Shown here: one piece after another, positions 36,574 to 49,400 of the stretch
Layout of the letters: the number at the start of each line of letters is the position of its first letter
Numbering within the stretch: position 1 is the first letter of the stretch
Origin: Vitrella brassicaformis
Taxonomy: Eukaryota; Sar; Vitrellaceae
DNA: 64,000 bases
Direction: 5' to 3'
NCBI GenBank assembly: GCA_001179505.1
Contig: CDMY01000831.1
Span: 80,195-144,194, forward strand
Position numbers and translations under genes: made by a program
The notes under the pieces: model-generated
What the model saw: only the letters and a program-made list of their open reading frames with translations
Databases searched by the model: none
Told to the model about the DNA's origin: nothing

Positions 36574-36581
36574 AGCTCGCA
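36574..36581 (+). promoter_or_regulatory. AGCTCGCA motif in the NFU/AP-3 beta spacer
   Basis: One exact copy, in context TTAGCTCGCAGACT, sits 70 bases before the NFU start and about 180 before the AP-3 beta start. The copy at 282-289 has the same TTAGCTCGCA context. Function inferred. Confidence 0.45.
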
Positions 36582-36762
36582 GACTCTAGGGTGCTCCCTG
36601 AAACCGCTGCCGGCCTTTTTCCCTCTGAGATCTTAAGCTGGTGTTGCTCGCCAGGCATCTGCCGGGGTCCAGTAAGCACGGCAGTGATTCGTTTTTCCAT
36701 CCGCTTTTCCGCTGGGCTTTGGTTTTAAGTCATCTGTCTGTCAATCATCATCATCCATCGCC

Positions 36763-39700
36763 ATGTTGCCGACCTCGGCAGCGCCTTACCTCGAGAAGGC
36801 CTCCGCGGGCGTGCGGGACATCATATCGATGGTGTCGTCCTCCGAGTCACAGTACTTCGATGAGGAGAAGTTCTCAGAGGGAGAGGTCAAACGGAGCCTC
36901 AACGAGCTGGCCGTCGACAAGAAGCTCGAGGCCATGAAGCGAGTGCTCGCGGTGAGTCACCAAACCATGGAAAAGGCGATTTCCTGCATGCATGTGCGCA
37001 GATCTCTCTCTCTCTCTCTCTCTGATGTGTCTGCCTGCCTGCGGTTGGCTGTGTCCGTCTGTCTGTCTGTCAGGCTCACTCGATAGGTCGTGACGTGAGT
37101 CGGTTGTTCCCTGATGTGGTCAAGAACATCTTCACGCCCAACCTGGAGCTCAAGAAGCTCGTCTACATGTACCTCGTCCAGCACGCAGACGGCAACAGGG
37201 ATCTGGCACTGCTCTCAATCAACAGCTTCCAAAAGGTGCAAGCACAAGACAGACAAGAAATGGCATGCATGGCACCAAGACCATCCATCCATCGTTCTCC
37301 TTCTTTGTCGCAGGATCTGAGTGACCGCAATCCTGTTGTGCGTGCGTCGGCACTGAGGGCGATGGCGTCGATCCGTGTGCTCGAGATCATTCAGCTGGTG
37401 GTCTTAGCAGTGAGGAAGGCCTCCACCGACAACTCGCCCTACGTGCGCAAGACGGCAGCGCACTGTATCACCAAGGTCAGTTCAGTTCGCCAAGGGAGGA
37501 AGAAAGATGCCCAAATGGAGGGAGGTCTTGATTGTCCGTGTCTTATCTATCTGTTTTGGCGCGCGCGTGCAGGTGTATGCGATCGATCCTGATCAGTTCT
37601 TGCCTCTGCGTGAGATACTGCTGAGACTCCTCAGTGACATCGAGGTCAGACAGAAGGAATCTCCACTCAGACAACAAGCAGGCACTCACTCACTCACTCA
37701 CATGGTTGCTTATCTGTTGGCTGGCAGGTGTGTGTGGTGGGCACCGCCATGGTCGCCTTCTCTGAGGTGCGCGTGGCGTGCAAGCATACACAGTGGCAAT
37801 GCCTGCGTGTCTGTCTGGACACGGCAGTGACGGCCCTCTCCTGTGCTGTGTGGTGTGTGTAGATGTGCTTGATCTCGCCCCCCGAGCCCACTGAGGACGC
37901 CACCCAGGCAAACAGCGAATCGCATGAGGCATCGCAATCGCCACAGACAGCCAACCTGGCGCTGCTGCACTGCCACTATCGGAGGTAAAACAGGGAAGGT
38001 GAACACACCTCCTTAAGGTCACTGACGGCGTGCTGCACGTGTGTGTGGCTGTCAGGTTGTGTGGGTGTCTGCTCCAAATGGAGCCCTGGGCGCAGGCAGT
38101 CACTATCGGTGAGTGAGTGAGTAGAGTGAGAGATCGCGCAGAGGCCGGCATGGGAAGCAGGACTCACGTGTGTTTGTCGTCTGTCTGTCTGTCTCTCTGC
38201 GTGTGAGGTCAGACGTGTTGGTTCGCTACTGCCGGACGTTCTTCACCGACCCGAGGGAAGACCAGCTCAGGCTCAAAATGCTCAGTGGTACACAGAGTAA
38301 TGACAACGGCCGGCGACAAGAGAACAAGCATTGATCTCAATGGCGACTTGTGTCTGGGTTGTGGCTGGTGTGTCAACCAGAGTGTGGTCCCGAAGGAGAT
38401 GCGAGAACAGCCTCCTCCACGAAGCTCTCGGTGCCGCCCCCGTCACCCGACCTCAAGCAGTTCATCGCAACACTCACTCTCCTCCTCAAAGCACAGGTAG
38501 GTTCCCACCAGCTGGTGTGACAGCAGACTGCATCCCTTATCGGTCCCTTTCTCCCTCAGTACGTCACAGTGGTCGTGTCGGCAGCGTCCGCCTTGTTCTA
38601 CCTGGCGCCTTTGGATGAGGTGCGCAAGATGGTCAGGCCGCTGATACGGGCGCTCAAGACGGCAGCCGACGACCTCACTGACCCCGTGCTGGCCGTCCTG
38701 AAGCCCCTGATCGAGGCCATCCCCCATCTGTTCAGGCCGCACATACGGGACTTCTTCGTGCTGTAAGCAGGGAGGAAGATGCGACGGATATGGGTGTCTG
38801 ATTGTTGGTGCCATGTGGGTTCATTCGTTCATGCAGAGTGTCTGACAGCCCGCGCGTCAAGATGATGAAGCTGGATATCCTTGACACGCTGTGCGACGGT
38901 ACCAGCTTCTGACACACACAGGCAGACACACTGCAGCATTTTGTTATCCTCTCGTCGCCTCCGTGCAGTGACGAATGTGCAGCTGGTGCTCCGAGAGCTG
39001 CAGGTCTACGTCCTATGGCCAGGTGCGTGTGTGTGCAGAAAATCATCAGGCGGCAGCCAAATGGTACCACCAGACAGGTGCTCTCCTCTGTGGGCATGGC
39101 CTTGATGTGATGCAGACAACCCGGCCTTCATGAGTGCAGCGATGCGGTCCATCACCTCAATCGCCCTGAGGGTCGAATCCGTCACAGACAGGTGAGTGAG
39201 GGACTTGACCTCACTGGGCATAAGGCACCACCGACGGATGCTGGCTGGTGTGGTGTGGTGTTTGTCCTGTGTGCTCTTCCCTTCATTCAGCTGTCTTCGT
39301 GGCCTGATCCGCATGCTCAACTCGCAGAACCCTGCACTCGCTGCTGAGGCCGTCGGTGAGGCTGGCAGGCAGGCACACCCAACCCTGACTGACACACACG
39401 ACAAGTGCACTCCAGACGTCCATCAGGTGTCTGTCTGCGTGTGTGTGTCGGGTCGGTCTCCTGCGTGCAGTGTCGGTGCGCACGTTGCTGCAGCAGCGGA
39501 CCAAGACCGACACACTCGCGCCCATTGTCAACCACCTGGTACGTACCCACCCACACACCATACGTACCCACCCACACACCAGACAGACAGGCAGAACTAC
39601 ATAGAGGCCCACATGGCATGGACCCCCTTTCTCTCTGGTCTGTCTGTGTCAGCTGCGGTATCTGACGGCGCTGACATCGCCCACCGCCCGTGCGTCAGTG

Positions 39701-41712
39701 GTGTGGATCATCGGCGAGTACCAGGGCGAGATCCCATACGTCGCACCAGACGCACTGCGCACACTCACGCAGCGATTCGCACAGGAGCCCGAAGAGGTCA
39801 AGCTGCAGGTATGCAGAGGGACCACCGGCCCCTCCCTTCCTCCCTCATGTGTGCGTCTGCATATCGTCTGCTTGCCTTCTGAGCAGATATTGAGTCTGGG
39901 CATGAAGGTGTGGGCCTTCCACTGCTTCAACCAGCAGCGACCGGCCCCCGAGGCCATCAACGGAGAGACCTCCACTGATGCACCGGCCCCTCCCTCCCAA
40001 ACTGACGCCTCTCCCAAGAAAGGGCCACGACAATTCTCGCCACTGCCAACCCCGAGCGACAAGGTGTGCCCTGCTCATGTGTCAAAAGGTCAGACGACAG
40101 AGGAGGACGCTTGGTCCACGGATGCGATGCATGTGTGTATCGTGTGCCTGCCTGGTTTGTGTGGGCTGCAGCCATTTTTCCGCGCCTGACGCAGCTGTTC
40201 GATCACCTGACGAACATGGCGCTTCACGACGTGAGCTACGACGTGAGGGATATGGGGAGGGCATACAGCCTTGTGGTCGAGGAGGCCAAGAAGGTGAGTG
40301 AGCCAGGCCACACACACAGAGAGAGGCTGAAGGACGGCAACTCTCTCCTGTGTGCATCTGTCAGATTCTTGAGAGCGGGCAGATTCCCCCTGTCGATGAT
40401 ACCAAACGAAGTGAGGGAAAAAACAGATCGAATGCTCGTGGATGCTGCATCTGACGTCTGCTGTGGTGTATGTGTGTGTGTGTGTGTGTGTGTGTTGCAG
40501 CATGGTCGTCTTTCTGCTGGTGGTACCTCGAGCTTTGTCTCTCGTCGGCTGCGCGCAAGGGCGAACAAGGTGTGGAAGAAAGAGACATCACCGACACAAT
40601 CCAGTCAGTCGAAATGGGTGCATCCACGTTGTCTGTCTGACCAGTGCCCGCAGCTGCTGACATAGAGGAGCGGCTTCGGCGCAACCCTCTGTTCGAGTGC
40701 AGCCAGCAGCTGCAGCGCCAACGAGAGCGGCAGAACCAGCAGCGAAAGGACAGCAGCGGCCCCAGGCCTCGCGAAACGCGATATCACCTCCCGTCACTCG
40801 CACACACGGTACACACGGCCACGTGAATGTATGTCCTAGGCCACGCCACCCACTTGCTTCCCTCCCCTGTTGTGTGTGCTACGTGTTGTGATTTGATGTG
40901 CAGCTGGGCGAGTTGCTGCCTGGAACTCTGCCTCTCCCTGCGTTCCCAGCGGATGCGTCGCCCGACAGCATCCGTGACGCCCCTCCCCCGCCACCCCCTC
41001 CCGCCACAGAGACCAGGAGCATCGAAAGCAGACGTAAGCCAGCAGAGAGAGATGAAAAGAAAGCGACGGAACGGGTGGGAAGACGGTCCATTGTGTGTGG
41101 GTGTGGATGTGTTTCGTGGTTTGTCAGCGGCCGTCCCACCCCCAGCTGCTTCGGCTCCTTCATCGCGGGTGCCCAAGCTCGAGACGTTTGAGGACCTGGA
41201 TGCATTCTACAGGTGGGCGACTGGCACGATCGGACGTCGTTCTGTCAAAGCTGCTCATCTTTCTTTTTGTTTGGTGGTGTCAGTGATGTGCCGCCAAAGT
41301 GGGAGACGTCAGCAGCTGGCCTGACCGCTGACGCAGATAGCCTATGGGGCGGGCGGACGCAGCCGACGGCAGGGACGGCCGTCTCAGGCGAGGTGAGGCG
41401 CTTCGTGCGACCGAATGCATGCGTAAGGTGTCCACTGTATGGTTTGCCTTCTCTCTGTGTGTGTGTGTGTGTGTGTGTGTCGTGGCAGGATGATGAATCC
41501 GATGACGATGCCCAGAAGCCGTCCATGCAGACGACGTCGGGTTCACGCAACCCCTCACAAGCAGGCACACCGTTTGTGGCGGCACTCAACAAGGTAGGCA
41601 CACACATTTCTTAGGTAATCCGCGTACTATGGTCTGCGCACGTGTTTCTCAGGATGACTCAGAAGAAGAGCAAGAGATTATCGACAATTGGAAGCATATA
41701 GGACAGAGCTGA
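36763..41712 (+). CDS. AP3B: AP-3 adaptor complex subunit beta
   Basis: This large adaptin of the AP-3 coat sorts cargo from endosome/Golgi to lysosome-related or vacuolar organelles. The start MLPTSAAPYLEKASAGVRDI is followed by EVKRSLNELAVDKKLEAMKR, AHSIGRDVSRLFPDVVKNI and KKLVYMYLVQHA, then SDRNPVVRASALRAMASIRV and SPYVRKTAAHCITKVYAIDP, the adaptin trunk signature. HEAT-type helices continue through RASVVWIIGEYQGEIPYVAP to SYDVRDMGRAYSLVVEEA. A Pro/Ser-rich and acidic hinge follows. The protein ends DDSEEEQEIIDNWKHIGQS soon after the hinge, with no sequence I can match to the C-terminal ear. There are about 20 short exons, several with (TG)n-rich introns. A charged hinge and the trunk order favour AP-3 beta over AP-1/2 beta. 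Confidence 0.9.
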
Positions 41713-42430
41713 TGTATGTGCACTTGGCTCTATAGGAGAGATGACTGGTGGTGGAGGGCATTAGAGATACAAATGGCTGCGGGCATTAGATAATGTGATG
41801 GTCATGAGAGCTGCTTCTAGGGTCTAGGGTTTGGAACCACAACCCGAGAATCGCAGGGTTTGACCGTTAGAGTTTCGTCCCATCGTCCCTCCTCCCTCCC
41901 CTTCCCTCCCTTGAGTCCGCGTTTCGAGTTCTCCGGGCGTCGTCGCCGTCGCTTCCCGTGCGATCTGACAGCTCCCAGCGTCTGGGGAGCCTTCAAGTCG
42001 CTGTCAGCACGCGTCACCGCGACACCAGGAGTCGGAGCGGCGTACGAGTTGTCGCTGTGTGCTCAGCGGGATCCCCTCTCAGCCCCTCACACCCTCATAC
42101 AGTCCCCTCCGTCTCAAAACTAGGCGCTGTGCAGTTCGCTCTGTCTTGCCAGCAAGCGTCGCTCTGTCTTGCCAGCAAGCGTCGCTCTGTCTTGTCAGCA
42201 AGCAGCGATTGCGTGCAAGCAGCGACGGTGTGAGTGACTGTGCCAGCTAGGTGTGTGTGCTGGGCACCGCCAGCGTATCGAGGAGAGAAACCTCACCTCC
42301 ATCGACGGCGCAGGCCGCATCGAGGCGCGCGAGTTCAGTTGTAGTGGTTCCCTTCAACGTTGCTGCCTCTCATCTCCATCCCCTCTGTATCATCCTCATC
42401 TTCCGTATACTGATTCTGTCGGTGGCGGCG
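41713..42430. other. Intergenic region with a 23-bp tandem repeat
   Basis: This separates AP-3 beta from an intronless gene. Apart from the 42135-42203 tandem repeat, it holds pyrimidine-rich sequence at 41878-41930 and no convincing exon. A frame continuous with the downstream protein reaches back to 42251 but starts with GTG. Confidence 0.5.
42135..42203. repeat. Three tandem copies of a 23-bp unit
   Basis: The unit is GTCGCTCTGTCTTGCCAGC followed by AAGC, repeated at 42135-42157 (first base T instead of G), 42158-42180 and 42181-42203 (one C-to-T change). A degenerate remnant with GCAAGCAGCGA follows. It lies about 230 bases upstream of the ATG at 42431. Confidence 0.9.
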
Positions 42431-43048
42431 ATGACGCGAGGAGAGAAAAGGAAGAAGGCGGGTTCATATCACCGTCTTCCGGTGCGTCGGGGTGTCAAGG
42501 AGAAGAACCCGTTTGATGACTTCGATTTTGAGGCTGCTTTAAATGACGTTGACCGCGAGGAAAGCGCAGCAGCTGAAGGGGGGAAAGAGGAGACGGTTAA
42601 GGTGGGGGAAGAGCAGAGTCGCAGTGTTGTGCTTTTGAAAGATTTGAAAGAGAGGAGGAGAAATTGCAGGCCACCTACACCTAAGACTTCTTCTCTACTC
42701 GCTCATTCTACTCATTTGGTTCACTCGGGCATGTCCATGGGACGTAGTCGTAGTGTTGAGAAGGAGAGTGGGCAGGGAGGTGAGGAAGAGGTGGGAAAGC
42801 AAGGTGTGGGGGGCAATGGTGGGGAGAAGAATAAGGTTTGTTATGGGCAGGGTGTGAAAGATGGGGGTGAGGTGGGAGAGATTCGGGTTCATTCAACGAA
42901 TGGCACCGCAATCTCTCCTTTTAACATCACCAACCAAATTTCTCCTGCAAAGAAACCTCGAAAGGGCTTTTTTCAGATGGGCAAAATAAGACTGTCTATG
43001 TTGAAGCCTCGAGCCATCACAAGAGATCAGCCGCCAACGTTGTATTGA
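42431..43048 (+). CDS. Unrecognised intronless basic protein (205 residues)
   Basis: A single exon runs from MTRGEKRKKAGSYHRLPVRR to the stop at 43046-43048. A short motif NPFDDFDFEAALNDVD is followed by charged low-complexity sequence (LLKDLKERRRN) and a Gly/Glu-rich stretch. The C-terminus is basic: KKPRKGFFQMGKIRLSMLKP. It stands out by lacking introns and by a lower GC content and less C-ended codon use than its neighbours, continuing into AT-richer 3' sequence. The N-terminal and C-terminal basic clusters could act as nuclear signals. Function unknown. It might be a recently arrived or retroposed gene. Confidence 0.55.
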   Translation: MTRGEKRKKAGSYHRLPVRRGVKEKNPFDDFDFEAALNDVDREESAAAEGGKEETVKVGEEQSRSVVLLKDLKERRRNCRPPTPKTSSLLAHSTHLVHSGMSMGRSRSVEKESGQGGEEEVGKQGVGGNGGEKNKVCYGQGVKDGGEVGEIRVHSTNGTAISPFNITNQISPAKKPRKGFFQMGKIRLSMLKPRAITRDQPPTLY

Positions 43049-43463
43049 GTCTTTTCGTCTGTCTAGTTTTTGAAATGTGAAATGTTTGCGAACTACTGGC
43101 TGATTTCCGGGTTGCATGTGAACTTGAGGGAAGGGTTCAGGCGGATAATTTGCGATGACTTTGATGGCCTTCTGTTCATGCTTATATGGTGTTTGCAAGT
43201 ATGTGGTGGGGAAACCTTCCGTGTTTGGTGAAGTGATTGATTTTCTGAAGAATTCGTGTGTGAGCTGTGAAGTATGGATTTGCTGACTGGAAGTGTTAGG
43301 ACATCCGGGGAACAAAGAAATGCAAGCTCGCAATCGACTGATTTTCCCCATGGCGTTCGTTCGTTAACCTCACGGGGACCTCAGGTCAGCTCGTCAGTCA
43401 GATCTATCAAGGCGCAGCAACAAAGCAGTATTTCATTCATCAATTCTGTGATGTGCAGGTCTG
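43049..43463. other. Spacer before the cofactor D gene with a promoter-like motif
   Basis: The first 200 bases are markedly AT-richer than average. AGCTCGCA, in the extended form CAAGCTCGCAATCG, lies at 43325-43332, about 130 bases before the first usable ATG of the next gene. An untranslated first exon ending before the acceptor-like GTGCAG near 43458 is possible. Confidence 0.45.
43325..43332 (+). promoter_or_regulatory. AGCTCGCA motif upstream of cofactor D
   Basis: Exact 8-mer with the extended AAGCTCGCAATC context shared with the copy before exportin-2. Function inferred. Confidence 0.45.
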
Positions 43464-46400
43464 ATGAATCTGGATGACAAAGTGGTGTATGCCGCCCAGC
43501 GCCCAGGTGCTCCAGGGCCGTCGCATCTTCCCAGCAACCCCTCCTCTCCCCTCTGCGGCCCCTCGACGCACTTCCAGGAGGCGGCACTCACCATCTCTCT
43601 TGTCCAGCAAATCGCAGAGAGCGCCGCTTCTCCCGATCTCGACACACCAGCCCCCGAATGGCTGCCACGAGCATGTGAGCGCGTGACGGACATCCTAGCT
43701 CGTTACCAGGAGTCCCCTGCGCTGCTCGATGCGCACTGGAGTGCACTGCTGCCCCCGCTGATCGAGCCCTTGTCGCAGTGGGTGGTGAGGGCGCAAGGAT
43801 GGCAGGCCGGAGAAAGGATACGCCTGATTGGGTCTGTGCTTTACACGTGTTCGGTGGTGCGTGGGCACAAGACGATTGTGCCTTTCTACCCTTCTGAGAG
43901 GCACTACCTCGAGCCGCTGGTGGCACTGCTGGAGGGGGCAGCTGCCAAGAGAGGGCAAGACGATGCTCAGAACGATACGTGTATGTAAGCCGAACACAGA
44001 CACAGCGGGAGAAGAGAGGGAGAGCAGTCGTCACACCGAAAAACGGCAATGGATAAGACAAGCATATGTGTGTGTGTGCGTGTGTGTGCGTGTGTGCAGG
44101 GCGTTTGGAGTATGTGTTGCTTCTGTGGCTGTCGCTGCTGGCACTGCTGCCTTTTCAGCTCACAGATAGCATTGCCGACACCAGCCAAGGTGGGTCGAGG
44201 AGGGACAGTCGGGATGGATAAGGGTGAACTCACTATAGCAAACGCTGACTGATCGTGTGTGCATATCAGGATCGCACATGCTTCAGCGGCTGGTGCAGGT
44301 GACGCAACAATATCTCAGGTGTGCACACATCCACGAGTGACCCGCCACCCATGTACCCTATTGCCCTTGTCTCTGGACGTCAGCTCCCCTAGTCGAGTCC
44401 GCGAGGCTGCGTCCGTCCTCCTGTCGAAAGTCTTCTCGCGACCCGACACACTGCCGTCCCCCGCCACACAGCCGGGAGGTGCCTCCCAGTGCCTGTTTGC
44501 GTCATTTGTACAGTGGGCGCACGACAGGGCCACCCGGCGGCAGGCAATAAACGGCGAGGCGGCAGGCCCATGTTTGTCGGAATGGAACCACATGTCGATC
44601 ATTGGAGGTGAGGGTGTGTGGGTGGGCTGGGCTGCACACCTTCTACCTAAAGTCGTTTCGAACTTGTTGTTGTGGCTGGGCGGCTGTATGTGGCTGCATG
44701 CAGTGCTGCAGGCGTTGAATGAGACGTTGAAGCGCACCATTGTTGCGGCGCTATCTCCCCTTGTACCGGCTCTCTACGGTGAGAAGGCCGCTCAGCGAGT
44801 GGACCGGCATCTTGTCAGTCGACCGATCGTGTGTGTGCAGGGTTGGTAGTCGTTGAGTGCGGCAAGATGTCCAACCCACCCTCACTCATCAGGTAAGCAT
44901 CAGGCAGGGTAGAACAGCCGGCCACACAGCAGCACAAAGCACCATTCCTCTGCTTCCTGCCATCCATCCCTCCATCCATCCATCCATCGATTGATTGCAG
45001 AAAGTATCGCTTGAGCTGCAGCTGCCGCATCGGCCTGGTCATCCTGCCACAGCGCATGGCGCCCTGGAGGTACCAGCACCACCCAACCCGGCTGCTGCCC
45101 AACGTCACGGCCAACAGGCAGCCACATGATGGCGGAACCGCAGATGGGCGGCAGGGCGGCAGTGTAGCAACCACAGCAGTAGCAGTAGGAGCAGAAGAGG
45201 AGAGTGCTGACGAGAGTGAGCACGAGGGCTTGCTCGAGGACATATTCGACATCGTGCTGCAGGGGCTGCAAGACTCGGTACAGCCAGACAAGAGCCACTC
45301 ACTCACGACCAGGCAGGCATTCATGTATCTCTCCCTCTCTCCCTCTCTCCCTCCACCCTTTCAGGACACGATTGTTCGCTGGGCGGCAGCCAAGGCCGTC
45401 GGCCGCCTGTGCATGCAGCTGACGCAGTCCAGGGCGGAGCAGGTGATCGACTGGGTGTTGGAGGGATTCGGCTCGCCTCCGATCGGCAGCACCGGCAGTG
45501 AGGGATGGCACTATGGGGCCCGCTCAACTGCGGGCGGTGCACCGGCGGCGTCTACATTGGGCCGGACGGGCCACGGGGCCTGCCTGGCCATCGCTGAGCT
45601 GCTGAGACGAGGTGAGCCGACCGAGAGGGAGGATGTGCGTGTGTGAGAGCACAGACACATCTGTTTTTTGCTGTATTGGTTATAGGTTTGCTGGTTCCGT
45701 GCCGTTTGCCGACGCTGGTGCCCTTCATCACTCAGGTGTGTTTGTACAAGGAGCTGCACTAATGCACTGCTCAGCCAAGCGCCTGTGGCTGCCTGGATCG
45801 CATCAGGCGCTGCTGTATGACGTGCGGAGGGGGGCCCACACTGTGGGGGCGGCACTCAGGTGAGGTGGGTCGGCACAAGCTGACAGCACCGACCGACCGA
45901 CCTTCATCATCACATGTGAGTGTCGTCCCCCGCCGGTCCATCAGGGATGCGGCGTGCTACGTCTGCTGGGCCATCGCGAGAACTTATCCCGCAGCCCTTC
46001 TCGGCGACGCCGCGCAGACACTCTTCACAACTCTCGTTCAGGTAGGCACCCGACCGACCAAGCGAGCTGAGAATGCATCCCTGTGTTAACTGCATATGCA
46101 GGTCGCCGTGTTGGATCGAGAAGTCAACTGTCGGCGTGCGGCATCGGCAGCTCTCCAAGAGTGGGTCGGCCGCCAGAGCACACGCGTCATCACCGACCAC
46201 GCCCCACCCACCGGCCCCTTCAGCCGCGGGCTGGAGGTCCTCACAGCGGCCGACTACTTCGCCATCGCATCAAGGAGCCAGGCATACCTGTCGGTGGCGC
46301 CGACCATAGCGCGGCTGGACCCCGGCACGTATGGTGTGGCGCTGGTGTGGCATCTGGTGGAGTGCAAGGTCGGCCACCCAGAGCGGTCGCTGCGGGAGCT

Positions 46401-49400
46401 GGCCACGCAGGCACTGCAGAGGCTCACGCCCATCGTCCTGCAGCACGTGCATCAGGTCCGCTGCGAAAGTGCTGCATGTGTCACGTCAGTGCACTCTTGT
46501 GTCTTCTGTTTGTGCTGCAGACGGTGCTGCCGTATGTTGTGTCGGCCTGTCTGCTGGGTCATCTGGACACTGAGACGCGCCACGGGCTCTTCCTGACAGT
46601 GGCAGCAATCATCGAGGGCAGCCGGCAACAAGACACCGGCATCGAGGCGATGCCCTCGCAGCTACAAACGGCAAGCGACACCCTCACCCACCCCACTGCT
46701 GATCCATCTCCTGTGTGCTGTCTTGTGTGTCTCTTTGGTTGCATGCAGGAGGTCCGCAATCTGATCCCAAAGATGGAGAAGGCCCGTTTGTACCGCGGCA
46801 AGGGCGGCGAGATCATGCGCCACGCCGCCTGTGAGCTCATCGCCACCTTGGCGGGCGCGTCTGCCTGGTCGTTCAAGGACGCCACGGCCCAGCGGTACCT
46901 CCAGACGGTTGAGGACTGCCTCAAACACTTCAACCCCAAGATACAGGTCGCCGCCAGCCACGCACTCGAGGCACTCGCAACCAGGTAAGCCAGCAGTGCA
47001 GCAACCAGCTGAGGCACCTACACATATGAGATGATCTGCGTGCATTTGGTGCAGGCGCTTGTCGCTGGACGCTGCGTGTGGTGTGGTGGAGCGTTTCCTG
47101 GATCTCCTGAGCCGGCCCGATCAGACAGTGGCCGCGAGGAGGGGGTACCTGCTGGGGGTGGCCCGGGGCGCCCCTCCTGTGCTCATACAGGCGGCTCCAA
47201 CAGCTGACGGCGAGAGGCAGCGAGCATTGCGGACACTCGCAGCCACGCTAGAGGTGAGTAAGGTGATAGTGACAACAGTCCATCTGATGTCAGTTTGGAG
47301 TCATTGGTTCCTCTGTACACTGCACATGTGTGGGGATTCGATTCAGCTGCTGCTGGAGGAGTGTCTGGGCCTGGTGTTGCCCGCATCCCAGTATCCCGAT
47401 CTGGTGGACGCTGAGAGCCGCCGCAACGCCCTCCTGGCGCTGGGGTCCCTCCTGGAGACCCACATGGCCATCTGCCGTCAGGCACCTGAGCGTCAGTCGT
47501 CATCTTGTCGGTTTCGCGTGCCGTGGCCCCTGGTTTTCGAGGCACTCTTGGGGTGCCTCAAGGACTACCAGCTGGACTCCAGAGGTCAGCGAGAGAGGGA
47601 GGGAGGGAGGGAGGGGACACGATCCTCTGTCAACATGATGACACTGTGCGTGCGTGTGTGCAGGAGATGTTGGGTCATGGGTGCGCGAGGTCGCCATGGA
47701 GCTGCTGGTCCTCGCGCTCGAGAACCTGTCGACATCCATATATCATGACGACACCATGCCGCTGTGCAGCGAGGAGGGCAGCACGGCCCCGGCTGGTGTG
47801 GCCGAAGACACCCTGGTGCGGCTGCGTGTGTCGTTCATAGAGAGGGCGGTTTGTGGGCTGCTGCAGCAGGCCGTCGAGAAGATTGACAGGCCGCGGGGGC
47901 TGGCCTGCATGCTCCTGGCGAGGTACGTCAGACAAACCGGGAAATGACACGCGAACCTAGGAAAGCGACGCGTTTTCCGTCGTTTGTCTGTCTCTTCATG
48001 AGTCGATGCAGGCTGTATTCTAGTAGCGGACCTGCTGAGCGCACGATGTTCCAGGTAGGTCACCTGGCATGCGTGGCACACACAGAACTCTCTCTCGTCA
48101 TCAACCATAAGGCATCTGTCGTCCCTTGTGCTGTCTGTCGGTCAGATGGCGTGGTCGTTCAATCGCATCTTCAGCAACCGATCCTACGACGACTCAGCCA
48201 GGACAAGCGACACACCCACGTCAGCGCAACACCCTCCCCCTTCCCCGGCATCCAACGGCACCACTGCCTTAGGCCCCCTCCCCTTCTGGGCGGACATAGC
48301 GGCGGCAGTGGCACCCATGACGCAGCGGGCAGCGGACCAGGACACACAAGACAGTGAGGAAGAGGCCAACAACGACACAGAGGGTGGAGCGGACCGGCAG
48401 GAGGCCACGGCTATGACGGTGGGGATGGGCAACGGCCGGCTGAGCATGAGCATTGTGCTGGTGCCATGGTGCTGCCCCACCAACACATTCCCACACCTCC
48501 TCCCACTCCTGCGCCTCGCATGCACACCGCCCTACGCCACCCCTGACGCCAAGAAGGATGCAGAAGCAGCGGTGACGGCCTCTGTGGGTGCGGTGTACCG
48601 TCACGGTCTCGTCCAGGGTCTGGCGCCATCTGTGGGCGGGCTGACGGAGTTCCTGGCCAAGGCGGCCGGGGACGCGCTCGTCCACGTGCTGACGACGCCA
48701 TGCCGTGACGTCTCGCTCATTGATGCCGTGTCGGAGGACCTCATGCAGCTCCTGCACGACGCCATGCCGGCGCCACTGCTGCAGCGGTGTGGCGCCAAGG
48801 ACAAGACGGGCCAGGCGGCAGATGCAGCAGCAGACGGATGTCAGCGAGTTATCAAGGCGCTTGTGGCCGGGCTGTCCAGTGGTGGCGACACGGCTTCTTC
48901 ATCTGCATCGGGCCCGGCGAGTCCACCGAGAGCCGCCGGTGATTCTCGCCAGCTGCTGCAGGAGTCGCTGACCAAGGGATGGTGCAACAAGCATGGGAGC
49001 GCGTCTTCTCGCCTGATCACCCCGCTCATCGCCACCACGGCCTTCTGCATCTCACAGGCCGCATTCAACCCGAGACGAGGTAAGTCCACTGACCAACTCA
49101 ACTGCACAGGACTGACGCTGCCACTCATCATTTGGCTGACGTGTCGGCTTCTCTCCTTTCGTCTCATGCAGGGTGGGACGCTCTGGCGGCAGCGGCAGGC
49201 CGCACAGTGCTGTGTCGCGATGCGGGCCGCCTCCTGCGGATCGTCGGCCTGGTGGGCGCCCTCCTCTCAGTCGCAAACACCCCCCTGATCTCCCAGGACA
49301 GCAAGGGAACCAAAGCGGCCGTCGTCAGGAAGCGCAAGGGGCGGGATGAGGATGGGACATCGACGCGTGTGGACGGGATGAGTGTGGGGTCGAAGCTGAG

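Noticed and set aside
42251-42430. N-terminal extension of the intronless protein
   Set aside because: The longer frame begins with GTG and contains the tail of a repeat-rich upstream region; the ATG at 42431 starts a more protein-like sequence.
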